DNA of 64,000 bases from Pegoplata infirma. Its lineage: Eukaryota; Arthropoda; Insecta; Diptera; Anthomyiidae. Location of the stretch: NCBI GenBank assembly GCA_963921195.1, contig OY992539.1, positions 212,168,035 to 212,232,034 of the forward strand, read 5' to 3'. Positions 44,639-56,164 of this stretch are shown one piece after another. Each line of letters begins with the position of its first letter. The stretch's first letter is position 1. The notes beneath the pieces were generated by a model, which was given only the letters and a program-made list of their open reading frames with translations, was not told the origin of the DNA and ran no database searches. Position numbers and translations under genes: made by a program.

Positions 44639-45580
44639 TCGAGGGCCTATATTCAAAACCCTCTATCTTCCATTTTCACGAAAATGACTTTTTGATGGCA
44701 AAATATTCAGTAAAACGGCCCTCATCTATGGTGTAAAATTCAGAACAAAAATATTTTTTTTTGCTATTTTATTTGCATTTTTGGTTTTCTCTATCTCTTA
44801 CACAATTAATTTTTCTGAATGCAAAACCCTCTATCTTTTCAAATAATTAATTTACAAATATTTGTTTTGAATAATTTTATCATGCATTACATGTTTTCAT
44901 ACTAATTTTTGCATGCTGCACATGAATTTATCAAAAAAATTCCAGAACCACGATTTTGGTCCACTGATGCTAATTTTTTCTGAAAATTCTTGTTTGACTT
45001 TTTTAAAAAATATGTCTCAAACTTTGGATGTTTTGTGTACATTGTGAAACAAAAATTTTTATCTTAAAAATCCCGATGCTGATCAGCATCTGTGGACCAA
45101 AATCCCGTTTTTATTTTTTTTACTATTTCTTACATAACATATTCAACAGTTTGTCAACTTTTGATACGAATTCGGTAAAAAAAAAAATTTTGTCTTAACA
45201 ATCCGCACCTGTGGACCAAAACCGCGATTTTGAAATTATTTATAAGACGTTATCATTAATAAATTACGTTAAAAATTAACCGATCTCACAAATGAAATCA
45301 TAATAATTCATTTTTATTAAAATGCAAAACCCTCTATCTGATCATTTTCATTCCTGTACTTAATATTTTTGAGAAACAAAACCCTCTATCTATCCTCTAA
45401 AATCCCTAATAGTGCAAAATTTTAAAAACGAATTATATGTCAGATTCAGTAGTTGATTTAAAAAAATATTGTAGAATATCGAATTTTAATTACTCTAACA
45501 ATTCGCGAAATAAACAGTTTTTTGGCTCTCCTGAAAAGTTGTGTTTTTTTAGATAGAGGGTTTTGAATATAGGCCCTCGA
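44639..45580. mobile_element. TA-flanked MITE with AAAACCCTCTATCT repeats, 942 bp
   Basis: TCGAGGGCCTATATTCAAAA and CCCTCTATCT at the left are matched by AGATAGAGGGTTTTGAATAT and AGGCCCTCGA at the right, with TA outside (44637-44638, 45581-45582). Inside, AAAACCCTCTATCT recurs near 44826, 45325 and 45381. GTGGACCAAAA words (about 45088 and 45208) and their complement TTTTGGTCCAC (about 44957) form inner inverted repeats. No transposase. Confidence 0.75.
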
Positions 45581-45582
45581 TA

Positions 45583-46325
45583 TGTTAATCCTATCTAAAA
45601 TGCATATAATTTTGTATACCTTATGAAATTTTTTTTTTTCATAATTATAAAAAATTGTTAATAACTAAATTATTTTAACAGTTTTTTGTTTGTAAACATT
45701 TTCGTCATAATTTCATCTTCAAAAAATCCCATTCAATAAATCATAATTTTTTTCTGCTATTAATCTATATCCAAATATCAAAAATTCCCACAATTAAAAT
45801 CAGTAAAAATGTATTAAAATTTTTACCACATTTTAAACATTAACATTAATCGTTATCATTAAAAACAATACCACTAGACTTTAACTAATAAGTTTCTACA
45901 CATTAAAAAACCACCATACACTATACACATAGAGTATTGATGAGTAACACTTTGTTGGAGCTATAAATCATAAAGATATTAAAAATAGGTGTTTAATTAC
46001 GGGAATATAAATCTTAAAGTGTTTTTTGTTTTATAAAACTGAATATTAAAATAATTAAAAGTAATAAATGAGATTAATTAAAAAAAAATGTGTTTAAAGG
46101 GGAGGGAAGGTACATTTTAATTTTGGGATACTTTTTGTTTTACAAAATATAAGGGGGGATTAAGTAAAGAATTGGAAAGAAACACTTTCAATTGGGAAAG
46201 TATTACACTTTCGATAGGAAAACTATCTCAGAATCTTAATGTTTTTCTAGAGAAAAAGTTTCAGACTTTTTCTGTACAAAATATTTGACAGAATCTAAGA
46301 CTGAAGAAAAAATTCAAAACATTGT
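45583..46325. other. AT-rich non-coding DNA
   Basis: Unique-looking to about 46080, then AAAGGGGAGGGAAGGTACATT (a word also seen at 39170) and decayed satellite text at 46190-46320. No gene. Confidence 0.4.
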
Positions 46326-46640
46326 CCTTTAACGTTTTTTAACAAAATATTTAAATAAAGTTTTAAAGGACATAATTCTTATCCTTGTGAAAAATTTTCA
46401 TCCTTATAAAAAATTAGACGAGATCCTCCTCTTTCATTTGCCATCACAAGTGGCATTCTGAGGCAAGTACAAATATTTAAGAAATATTTTACAAAATGTA
46501 ATCCATTAAAACTTTGAAGTCCTTTTAAAAGGAAACAGGATTACGAAATGAAAAACCGTAAATGCAGTCTTACTCCATTTTACCTCCATATTTTGACGTA
46601 TATCACCCGGTTTATGTTTAATTTTGGCCGTCGGACGGTG
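46326..46640. mobile_element. CACCG foldback MITE, copy c (right part only)
   Basis: GAGATCCTCCTCTTTCATTT, CCTTTTAAAAGGAAACAGGA, CGTATATCACCCGGTTTATG and the terminus GCCGTCGGACGGTG, followed by TAA. The left arm is missing. Confidence 0.7.
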
Positions 46641-47519
46641 TAAGATTTGGTTTTATAACAAAAATCTCTCACAATCTCTCTTGATATTAAATAAAAATCC
46701 CACAGTTAATTTTATTTTTTTTTTAAATTATTATAATACATTTATTATACAAAAAAAATATTAATATCATTTTATATGCCATTTTCATACAAAAAAAAAT
46801 TTATTGACATGAGTGAGTGTTAATAATAAATCGCCCCAAAACACTAAATAAGTATCATTCACATAAGAAATTGAAATTACAACCAGAAGAAACACAAGTT
46901 TTTTTTTCGAAAGATTTTTTGCTTCACTACACACATTTGAATTTAAGACCATAAGGACAGACATAAGGACAGACATATCGACAGACAAAAATAAGGCCAA
47001 TCTATTACCAAACAATAACATAACAATATACTCTCATATAAGTTTATAATAAACATGATTACAAGAGCTTTTATAACTATCACCAACAAAAAAAAAAAAG
47101 TTTGCAGCAAGTTCTATATGAACATTAGGGAAGGGACTTTTTGACAGTGTCAGAATCAAAGCTTGAATGTATACAAGACCATTTAAGCATTTTTTTTGGT
47201 TTCAGATCAGTTTAATTTTTAATAGACTTAAATCAAAAAGAAAATAAAATAGCCAAAGCAAAACAAAAGACTTAAGCAACAAACTTGAATTTCGAGACAA
47301 AAATTATTAGATTATTTAAAATTTTTCTGTTTGATAATACAATATCCGGGTTTTCAGGTTTCGATACATTATTTTATGTAGAAAAATGGCCAGATTCTGA
47401 GATATTTTTCCGTATGGAAACTATTTTTTCTTTTCGTATAGATTCTAAGACATTTTTTTTAAGAAAAACTCCTACATTATGATCATTTTTTCAATTGCCC
47501 TGTGAAAAAAGTGAAACTT
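46641..47519. other. Mostly unique AT-rich non-coding DNA
   Basis: Contains ACATAAGGACAGACATAAGG (a short tandem word near 46950), a dispersed ACAAAAGACTTAAGCAACAA at about 47264 and decayed satellite text (47330-47480). No domain in the ORFs. Confidence 0.4.
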
Positions 47520-48080
47520 TAAGCTTTGATCGAAGGGCGCTATGGGTTTAAATGGTCTGATTTGGCTCAAATTAATGGCGTTTTCTTTTCTGAAACAAAA
47601 TGTTGCACCTTTAAACAGTATCATTTGTAAAATGTAGCCACACCCTTTTAATATGTTGCCAGTTTTGTGATTACAAAAAAACAAAAAAAATTAAATTTTT
47701 CTTTAAACCAAAACATTTGCAATCAGCTGTTTTTATAAGGCAACTTTACTACCCCGTCATTATATGAAAGTGTGAAAACTGTGACATTTTGAAATTTTAT
47801 AAATGCAACATTTTTAGAAAAAAATAAATTTTTAAAGTGTTGCCAGTTTTTTAAAAAAGAACAAAAAAATGCAATTTTTTTTAAGAGACGGTAAAATGTG
47901 ACATTTTTTGCCAGAAAAGAAAACGCCATAAGTTTAAGTAAAAATTTTTCTCAAACTTTATGAAATAGTCAATGGAAAAAAATATGAGATTTTTGTTTTT
48001 TAATTTTCTTAAGCGTATAAAAAACCGCTTATTTTGTAAATTTTTGACAAATTTCAAATGGCAATATCTCGATAACTGCT
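47520..48080. repeat. Dispersed repeat (TTTGATCGAAGGGCGCTATGG block), split by a MITE
   Basis: GATCGAAGGGCGCTATGGGT and GATTTGGCTCAAATTAA match 7055-7110. The text resumes after the insert as GTTTAAGTAAAA and AAACTTTATGAAATAGTCAA, matching 7110-7150. Confidence 0.6.
47576..47928. mobile_element. MITE of 353 bp with TAA duplication
   Basis: TGGCGTTTTCTTTTCTG at 47576 and CAGAAAAGAAAACGCCA ending at 47928, flanked by TAA (47573-47575, 47929-47931). Similarity of the ends continues inward (AAAATGTNNCA). The related copy at about 7105 shows the uninterrupted site. TWA duplications are typical of PIF/Harbinger, but no transposase is present. Confidence 0.8.
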
Positions 48081-48380
48081 TTACCGATTTCTATTTTTTT
48101 CTGATTTTTGTATTCAGTTTGCCAAAAGTAAAAAAACAACACAGCTCTACAAAATCGAACTTTCTGAATCGGAATAGGATGAAACCAAAAGCAAATGAAA
48201 ATCGACATTTTACATAAAAAACCGTCAATATTTTTTTTAAAGTCCAATGATAGATTTTTCATCCATTTCAAATTGTTGATTTTAAAGCATTTAAAGTTTC
48301 TGTATACTAAAAATTGTCCTTCTTTAGTGACCCCTGGTGTCCTTATTGTACATGTGGGTTCCAGCGTTTATAAAAAATAA
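48081..48380. other. Unique-looking non-coding DNA
   Basis: No repeat or gene recognised. Small overlapping ORFs on both strands have no domain. Confidence 0.35.
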
Positions 48381-48592
48381 AACCACTGTGCACCGTTGCG
48401 TATGATTGTTATTAAAAGGCAATTACAAAGTTAGGTATACGGCACTTATACAGTATTCAAATAACATTATTATAATTATATAATAAAACCACTGTGCACC
48501 GTTGCGTATGATTGTTATTAAAAGGCAATTACAAAGTTAGGTATACGGCACTTATAAATATTCAAATAATATTTTTATATTTATAATAAAAG
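48381..48592 (+). repeat. Nearly perfect 106-bp tandem duplication
   Basis: AACCACTGTGCACCGTTGCG at 48381 recurs at 48487. The following TATGATTGTTATTAAAAGGC and TTAGGTATACGGCACTTATA match as well. Differences are confined to the AT-rich end of each unit, so the duplication is recent. Confidence 0.85.
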
Positions 48593-48746
48593 TTCAGTAA
48601 CTTCAAATGAGCGCAAAAAAAATCTAGCACAGAACCAAAAAAAGGCTTGAGGGGATTTTTGTGAAAAATGTCAACTTTTATTTGCTGTTGGTTTCATCAT
48701 ATCCGATTTTGGTTGTTGCACTGTGTAATGTGTCCCTAAATATTTT

Positions 48747-49895
48747 TATTCCCTCTAACCACAGTATGGGGGTATACTCACTTCGTCATTCCGTGTGTAA
48801 CGCATCGAAATATCAGTCGGGGACCCTATAATGTACAAATATTATTGATCAGTGATCGATTCTAAAACATTCTAGTAGTGTCCGACCGCATATTCGGCTT
48901 CGGCTTCGGCCAAAAAGCACTATTCGGCTTCGGCCACATTTTTGGCCGAATATGTCCGAATACCGAATAATTGTATAAAATTTGTACTCGCGTGTTGAAA
49001 AACCCACTAAACACACTTTGAATCACATTAGTAAGACACAAAAACATTTTATTAAGTGTTTTTGCAGCTAAAACAAGATTTTACACACAAACAAATTTTT
49101 CGATCAAAAAAAAATTTATTTACAAAAATGCCTAAAAAAAGTTTTTTTTCTCAATATAAATCGTTTTGAACAACATTTTTATACATTTGTGTATTCCGCC
49201 AAGTCGAGTTTTACTTTTTTTCTTGTTTTTACTAAATAAATATTTTTTTTTTAATATTCGGCTTCGGCTTCGGTTTCGGTTTCGGTTTCGGCCGAATAGT
49301 AAAAATTTGGCCGAATATTCGGCTTCGACTTCGGCCAAAAAAGGTGTATTCGGTCGGACACTACATTCTAGTGATGTCCGTCCGTCCGTCCGTCTGTCCG
49401 TCTGTGGAGGACTCGAAACAGTCCAACATAAAAAAGCTAGACACCTGAAATTTGGCACGAATATGTATAATGGTCATACGCTGGTTAAGTTCGGAGATGG
49501 GCAAAATCGGCCAGGGGGAAAAAGTTCCCCCTTGAAGACTTGAACCAACCTCTAAAAAACTCCATTTTTTACAAGGTTTTTTATACTTTTATTGAGCAAA
49601 TGAAAGTTTTTTTGTTAAAAGAAGTTTTTTGACCCAGGGGATTAGATTTTTTTTGCCCGCCCCCTTTTGTGGGCGTGGATATGAAAAATGTGTTTAAATA
49701 ATGGTAAAACTGCATTACTTTAGTGCAAGAAGGATAATAAATGAACTTGTTAACATTTACCGCGAGAAAAAAGTGTACCCAATGACCTTTTAGACCCCAC
49801 CCCCGCCCTCACCACAAAAAAAACGCCACTGCAATTTTTTTTGACATGTTGGAGGGTATAAAAGATTCGGCACAGCCGAATTTAACTCTCTCTTG
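48747..49895 (+). mobile_element. DINE-1/INE-1-like element, plus strand, split by a hAT
   Basis: TATTCCCTCTAACCACAGTA, CATTCCGTGTGTAACGCATC, GACCCTATAATGTACAAATA, then after the insert GTCCGTCCGTCCGTCTGTCC, GGCACGAATATGTATAATGG, GCCCGCCCCCTTTTGTGGGC. The end is GGGTATAAAAGATTCGGCAC, GCCGAATTTAACTCTCTCTTGT. Net of the insert the length is about 650 bp. It encodes no protein; the ORFs at 49132-49458 and 49166-49543 span it and the hAT. Confidence 0.75.
48876..49363. mobile_element. hAT MITE, 488 bp, inside the DINE
   Basis: Ends TAGTGTCCGACCG and CGGTCGGACACTA, flanked by CATTCTAG (48868-48875, 49364-49371). Both ends carry strings of TTCGGC/TTCGGT and GGCCGAATA, classic hAT-like subterminal repeats. 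The other DINE copies (for example ACATTCTAGCGACGTCC near 21040) show the empty site. Confidence 0.92.
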
Positions 49896-50035
49896 TTTTT
49901 TTTTTTTAATTTTTCCAAAATTTAAAATTTTGGTAGAAATTTTTCAATTAAATATTTTCCCGGACATTAAAAATTGGAAACAAAATCTTATGTTGGAGGG
50001 TATAAAAGATTTTAATACTCTCACTTGTTTGGTTT
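49896..50035 (+). repeat. Second DINE-type 3' terminus
   Basis: TGTTGGAGGGTATAAAAGAT at about 49992 repeats the terminus of the preceding DINE and leads to ACTCTCACTTGTTT, but the TTCGGC...GCCGAA hairpin is deleted. It parallels the doubled 3' end of the copy at 25944-26431. Confidence 0.55.
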
Positions 50036-51800
50036 GCCAGAAAATATTACATTCCAAGTGTCAAGTTTTTATGACTCTTATTTCGGGAGATCGAAAAAGT
50101 ATCAAAGTACAATTTTTTACGTTCTTTAAATCAAAACTTTCTAAAAAGTACTTTTGCCGGAATCTTTTTTCGCTGTATGATCCTACATTTTACATTTCAA
50201 GCTTCTAGAACCATTGCTACAAGAGATAGAAAAAGTACCAAGGTACTTTTTTTAACCTTTTTTATAATAAATAAATAAAAAATTATTAAAAATCGAAATT
50301 TTCAAAAAGTACCTTTGTCAGAATGTTTTATTTCGCTGGATGGTCATATATTTTAAATTTTTAGTTTTTAGAACCATTGATACAATATTTAGGATTTAGG
50401 AAAAAGTACCAAAGTACTTTTTTAACCTTTTTACCCCATTAAAATAAAAATTTCCAAAAATAGATTTTTAAAATTAAAATATTTAAAATTTAAAATTCTA
50501 GAAATAATATTTCAAGAAGGTTTTTTTCTGCCAGAGATTTTGCATTTTAAATTTTAAGTTTTTAGCACCATTGATACAAAATTTAGGAAAAGTACCAAAG
50601 TACTTTTTTTACCTTTTCCAAAAATATATTTTTTATAATTAAAATGTTAAAGATTTTAAGTTCTAGAAATAATACCTTAAAAAGTACTATTTTTAGAATG
50701 GTTTTTCCCTCTAGAGGCTTCTAAATTTCCACTTTCAAGTTTTTAGGACCATTGCTTAAGGAGATAAGAAAAGTACCAAACTACCAAACTTTTTTATACT
50801 TTTTGTTCCCTTAGAATCTCAATCATCAAAAAGTACTTTGTACTTAAGTAAAAGTACTTAAGTTCACTTTAGGAAGAAGATAAGAAAAGTACCAAATTAC
50901 ACTTTTTGTCCTTAGAATCGGAATTATCAAAAAGTTCTTTGTAAGAATCCTACATTACAGATATCAGGTTTTTTGGACCATTATTTAAGGAGACAGAAAG
51001 GTACTAAAGTAGACTTTTTACCAGTTTTGCCCCTTAGAATCAGAGTTGTCAAAATTAAAAATTTTAAATTGTTATGACCAATAATTTTTTAAAAGATAAG
51101 ATAAGTACCAAAGTAAATTTTTTTCTCTTTTTGTCCCCAAAAAAATCAAAATTTTCAAAAGGTGTACTAAAGTACACTTTAGGACCATTGTTTAAGGAGA
51201 TAAGAAAAGTACCAAATTACACTTTTTGACTTTAGGATCATTGTTCAAGTCGATAAAAAAAGTACGAAATTACACTTTTGGACCCCTTTTTATCTTATTG
51301 TGTCCTTAAAATCGGAATGATCAAAAAGTACTTTATGAGAATCCTACCTTAAAAATTTCTAGGTTTTTTGGCCATTATTTAAGGAGATATAAAAGTACTA
51401 AAGTACACTTTTTATTAAATTTTTATGACCATTTTTTTTAGAAGATAAAAGAAGTACCAAAGTACATTTTTACACTTTCTCTCCCTTAAAAATCAAAATT
51501 TTCAAAAGGTACTTTTCTCAGAATGTTTTCTATTTTCTAGAATAAATAAGTTCCGAAAATAGATAGAAAAAAGTAGCAAAGTGTACTTTTTATCCTTGTT
51601 GACCCATAAGAATCGACATGTTCAAAAAGTACTTTTTTATTTTTTTTTTCTCTCAAAGAATTGGAGTTTTCAAAAAGTACTTTTTTGAAATTTTCAAAAA
51701 GTACTTTTTTCAAATTTTCAAAAAGTACTTTTTTCAAAATTTCAAAAAGTACTTTTTTCAAATTTTTAAAAAGTCCTTTTTTCCAAAATTTTTTTTCTCT
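50036..51800 (+). repeat. AAAGTACC-family block
   Basis: A dozen or so diverged units: ACCATTGATACAA or ACCATTATTTAAGGAGA, AGAAAAGTACCAAA, CCCTTAGAATC, CAAAAAGTACTTT, AGAATCCTACATT. At 51618-51780 a ~31-bp subrepeat (TTTTCAAAAAGTACTTTTTT) is amplified about five times, which opens ORFs on both strands at 51537-51827 and 51618-51887. Confidence 0.6.
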
Positions 51801-53008
51801 AAAAAGTTTTCTGCCTACTTTACCCATATGATCTTATACCCCAAAAACGAGAAAAAAAGTAAAAACTTTTCAAAACTCTGTCGTTAGTTGTCTATATGTC
51901 TAACTACAAGCAAAAAAAAAAAAACTTGTGTAAGTATAAAAAAAAAGAAAATAAAACTGTATGATTGTCTAGCATAGCCATATACCAAAACTTTTGGTCT
52001 GTTATGATCAATATGGTCTTTGAGAGCGTTGTATAGGTCATATATGTGAGATCAAACTCATCCGTCATATGGATATACGGTAATGGATCGTAACGCATTT
52101 TAAAACCAATCTACAATTCCTAGAGTACAAAAACACAACAACACATCATACATTTCATACAAACATTCAGAGTCTATAATAATCTGGTTAATATACAATC
52201 TAGCCAAATACATTAGTAATAAACATTTATATACAATTGAGTACATTTATCATTTGATTTCATTTCAAATGTTGTTGAACAAAAAAATACGAAAAAAACT
52301 AAAAAAATAACATTTGTATCCCCACACTTTTTTTATAAAAAAAAAACTCCTTTTTTATCTTTGGTAATGTTATTGTCTATTTGTATGTTACATTTTGTTC
52401 TCTCTTTTTTTTTTTTTGTTTTTTGGTTTTGTGTTTTAAACATGGCTTAATAATTGTTAACAAGAAAAATCTATTTAAAAATCTTATCTGTTGTGTGTGT
52501 AGAGCGAGCACATTATTCAATCATATAGTTTTTTTAATTTTGTTTTTTTTTCTTGGCTCCATTTATTTAGTTTGTTTATAGTCATGTTATTATTATCATG
52601 TTGTCTAATTGGTTCACATGATTTGTAAATTAAACAATTATTCACAATAACACTACAAAACATTTAACAAAAAAAAAAAAAAAAAAATTAAATTAAAATC
52701 AAAATAAATGACCATTGAATTTATTTTTGTTTTTAAAGGGGGGTTTCTTATTTTGATATGTTGGAAGAAGAAAAGAGAAAAATATGTTTAAAATTAAGTT
52801 AATTGAAAAAAATGTTTAATTTCACCTTTAATGTAAGACATGAAATTTTTGGAAGAGTTAAAAACAAAATTAAATTATTTATTACACCCACTTAGGACTA
52901 TAAATAATTGTATACAGTTAGTGTTAAAAAAATGTTTATAGTTCAGATATTTAAAAAAAGGAAATATTTGAAAACAAAAGACTTAAGACAAAAACTTTTT
53001 TCTGATTA
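51801..53008. other. Unique-looking non-coding DNA
   Basis: AT-rich with homopolymers. About 51900-52640 appears single-copy within the window. An AACAAAAGACTTAAGACAAA motif lies near 52975. ORFs without domains. Confidence 0.4.
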
Positions 53009-53011
53009 TTA

Positions 53012-53783
53012 CACCGTCCGACAAAAATTAAAAAAAAAATCGTTGAACACGAACTGGATAATATACGTTTAAAACTAGAGACTAAATGTAGTAAAACTGC
53101 ATTGACAGTTTTTTCATTTCGTGATCCTGTTTCCTCTAAAAGGACTACAAAATTTTAGAGGATTAAATTTTATAAAATAATTTTTTTAATTTTTGTGCTT
53201 GTTCTAGGATGTCACTAGTGAAACAAAGTGAAAGAGGAGGATCTACCCTAATTTTCCTATTTTATTATTTTAGCATATAAGAAAAAATGAGGTAAGTTAC
53301 GTGCTTTCAAAAATGTATCCTTCATTATCATTCCAAATTTTCAACAAAACATTTTGATAAAGTTTTCAAATGACTTTTTTCACATCCTTTTATTCTAATA
53401 CGGTAAAATAGAAAAATGAAGAAATTAGGGGGGATTCCCCTCTTTCATTTTCCGTCAACACTGTTACCCTAGGACAAGTACAAATATTTCAAAAATATTT
53501 TGCAAAACCATTTTCACATCCCTTTATCCTGATATGGCAAAATAAAAAATGGAAAAATTATAGGAGATCCTCCTCTAACATTTGCCATCGCTAGTGTCAT
53601 CCTAGGACAAGTACAAATATTTCAAAAATATTTTGCAAAATGTATCCTTTAAAACTTTAAAGTCCTTTTAAAAGGAAACGGGACTACGAAATGAAAAACT
53701 GTAAATACAGTTCTACTCCATTTGATCTCTACTTTCAGACGTATATCATCCGGTTCATGTTTAATACTGGATGTCGGACGGTG
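53012..53783. mobile_element. CACCG foldback MITE, copy d (complete)
   Basis: CACCGTCCGAC at 53012 and GTCGGACGGTG ending at 53783, flanked by TTA (53009-53011, 53784-53786). Long inverted arms include ACTGCATTGACAG / CTGTAAATACAGT and GATCCTGTTTCC / GGAAACGGGACT, plus repeated GGAGATCCTCCTCT blocks near 53240, 53430 and 53570. No ORF with a domain; 53691-53885 crosses the right arm. Confidence 0.8.
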
Positions 53784-53920
53784 TTAACAATACAAGGATT
53801 TCAAGAGAAATTATTTAAAATAAAAACTTTAAGCAATAAAAAATTAATTAATGACACGATATTTTTTTTAAAGAAAGTTTTGTAAACAAAAGACTTAGCA
53901 CACAAACTGATTTTTGATTA

Positions 53921-54539
53921 CACCGTCCGACAGCCAATATTAAACATGAACCGGATGATATACGTCTGAAAGTAGAGATCAAATGGATTAAAACTGCATT
54001 TACAGATTTCATTTCGTGATCCTGTTTCCTTTTAAAAGGACTTAATTTTTTTTTTTAAATATTTTTATAATATTTGTACTTGTTCTATGATGACACTGGT
54101 GATGGCAAATGTTAGAGGAGGATCTCATATAATTTTTCCATTTTCATTTTGCCATATCAGGATAAAGGGATGTGAATATGGTCATTTAAAAATTTTATCA
54201 AAATATTTTGTTGAAAATTTTGAATGATATTGAAGGATAAATTTTTGAAAGGACGTAACTTACCCCCTTTTTCCTGATATGTAAAAACTATAAAATATAA
54301 AAATTAGGGGAGATCCTCCTCTTTCATTTGCTATCACTAGTGGTATTCCAGGACAAGTTAAAATATTAAAAAAATATTTTATAAAATTTCATCCTCTAAA
54401 ACTTTGAAGTCCTATTAAAAGGAAACAGAATCACGATAATAAAAACTGTAAATGCAGTTTTACTACATTTAGTGTATAGTTTCAAACGTATATTATCCAG
54501 TTCGTGTTTAACGACTTATTTCGTTTTTGTCGGACGGTG
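53921..54539. mobile_element. CACCG foldback MITE, copy e (complete)
   Basis: CACCGTCCGACAGCCAATAT at 53921 and GTCGGACGGTG ending at 54539, flanked by TTA (53918-53920, 54540-54542). It lies 137 bp from copy d in a related but not identical form. Arms meet with little loop near 54210. Confidence 0.82.
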
Positions 54540-54894
54540 TTATAAAAAAATGCACGAATTTAAAACAAAAGACTTAGGAACCAAACTTCTTTTATAAGTA
54601 GTCCATTAATGACTTCAAAAATTCTATGCACCTAGTGGCAGTGAAGCAAGCCGATGCAAAATTTTCGGCGGCGGCTGAAGAGCAAAAATTTTCGGCGGCG
54701 GCGGCGTTTTGGCTGCGCGCCGCGTTTTTTTTAGAACAGCGCGGCTGAAAAAAAAGTTCGGCTGCGCCGCTATTGTATAGTAAAAAACGGTTTAAATCTA
54801 GGCATATTAATAACGATACCCTACCGAACAAGTGGTCGATCAATTAATGGTTTAATTACCATTTTATTGGAGTTATGGTAACAAGTAAGAAAAT

Positions 54895-56075
54895 TATAGT
54901 GGGTCAAGACCGACCTTATACCCTACACCAGTGTTTTCCGGAAAATGTGTCCGAAGTCCAAACATGAACCGATTGGATCTATATTTTGTGACATCTTTAA
55001 TTAGTGAACAAACTTAATTTGAGTCCAAGAATGGTCTAATTACACCGCTCAACAAGCTTTTTTCGGTTTGAAATCTTAGTTTTTAGTTTAGATATCGCCA
55101 TTTTATGTTTTTAAAAAAAAAATTCACAACTTTTAAAAAATTTACTAAAGTAGTGAAAAAAACTTTCTTAAATCTTAGAATATAAATATGATAAACTAAT
55201 GGGTAGAAAGTTTCCAAACTTTTCTAAATTTCTAAACTTTTAGTTAAATTTTACTAAATTGTGGTAAAATTTATGAACTATTTTGAAGAAAATAGTATCC
55301 CAAAATTAAGTTAGCTCTTTTGTTAGTGTGGGGACAACAAGTAGAAATGGTCAGATTTCTTTATAATTTGGAAACATTCCAAATATATGATTACAAAATA
55401 TGTTATTTTTGGGGTATTTATTTATTCACATGCTAAATTTCGAAAGGATACCTGTTAAATTACGGGTATAAAAGTAATGTTAGCAAAATTTGGGGGGCGT
55501 TTGCATGGGGGCTAGGTCAAAACATGGACCGATTATTTTTTTTAATTTCAAGAGGCTTCTTCCTTGGGAAAAAGGAAGCATAAATTTAATTTCAGTCAAA
55601 TCAATTGATTGTTGCGACCTGTATCGTGCTCACTAAGTATGTTTACATGGACGGACATCGCAAAATCGACCCAAAAAGTGATTCTAAATCGATCGATATA
55701 CTTGAAGTTTGGTTTAGGACCAATATTTCGGATAGTTACAAACATTAAGACAAACTCATAATACCCTGTACTTGAGATGGGCACATGAGCAGATTTGTGC
55801 GTGATACACGCTTGAGTGTGACTGAAACTCAATTTTACTCAAGTGGTTGTGAGTGAGTGGAAAAAAATTGCGTGAGTGAGTTTGCGTGAGTCGTTTTTTT
55901 TGCGTGCTTTATTTTCTTTTTATATTTTCTTTCATTCCAAAAAAAGCAAATTTTTTTTTATAAAAAAAAGTTTCGTGAGTGTGAGTGAAGTTTGTGTGAG
56001 TACTCGTGAGTGTGAGTCAAAAGTCACTCACGCGACCATCTGTACCCTGTACCATAGAGTGGTGTAGGCATAAGC
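54895..56075. repeat. Nested repeat with TATACCCTACACCA / ATACCCTGTACCATAG ends
   Basis: ACCTTATACCCTACACCAGT at about 54914 and TACCCTGTACCATAGAGTGG, GTGTAGG at about 56044-56066 look like the two borders of one older insertion inside the 2.8-kb hAT. Words AACATGAACCGATTGG and AACATGGACCGATTAT recur within. The class is unclear; the TATACCC borders recall Helentron-type repeats. Confidence 0.4.
55772..56044. mobile_element. Small hAT-like MITE, 273 bp, CACTCACG-rich
   Basis: Flanked by CCCTGTAC (55764-55771, 56045-56052). Ends TTGAGATGGGC and GACCATCTGTA are only moderately inverted (AGATGG shared). The body is GTGAGTGAG/GCGTGAG words, as at 10311-10733. Confidence 0.7.
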
Positions 56076-56164
56076 GTATCTAGGCCATTATTTTGGGGTG
56101 GGCAAAAAATTAAAGTTAACTGCTATTTTCGTTAAAAATATATAAACATTAACACTACTCTACA

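Noticed and set aside
51537..51887. Opposed ORFs with FKKYFF/KKVLFE repeats
   Set aside because: Caused by a ~31-bp subrepeat of the AAAGTACC family.
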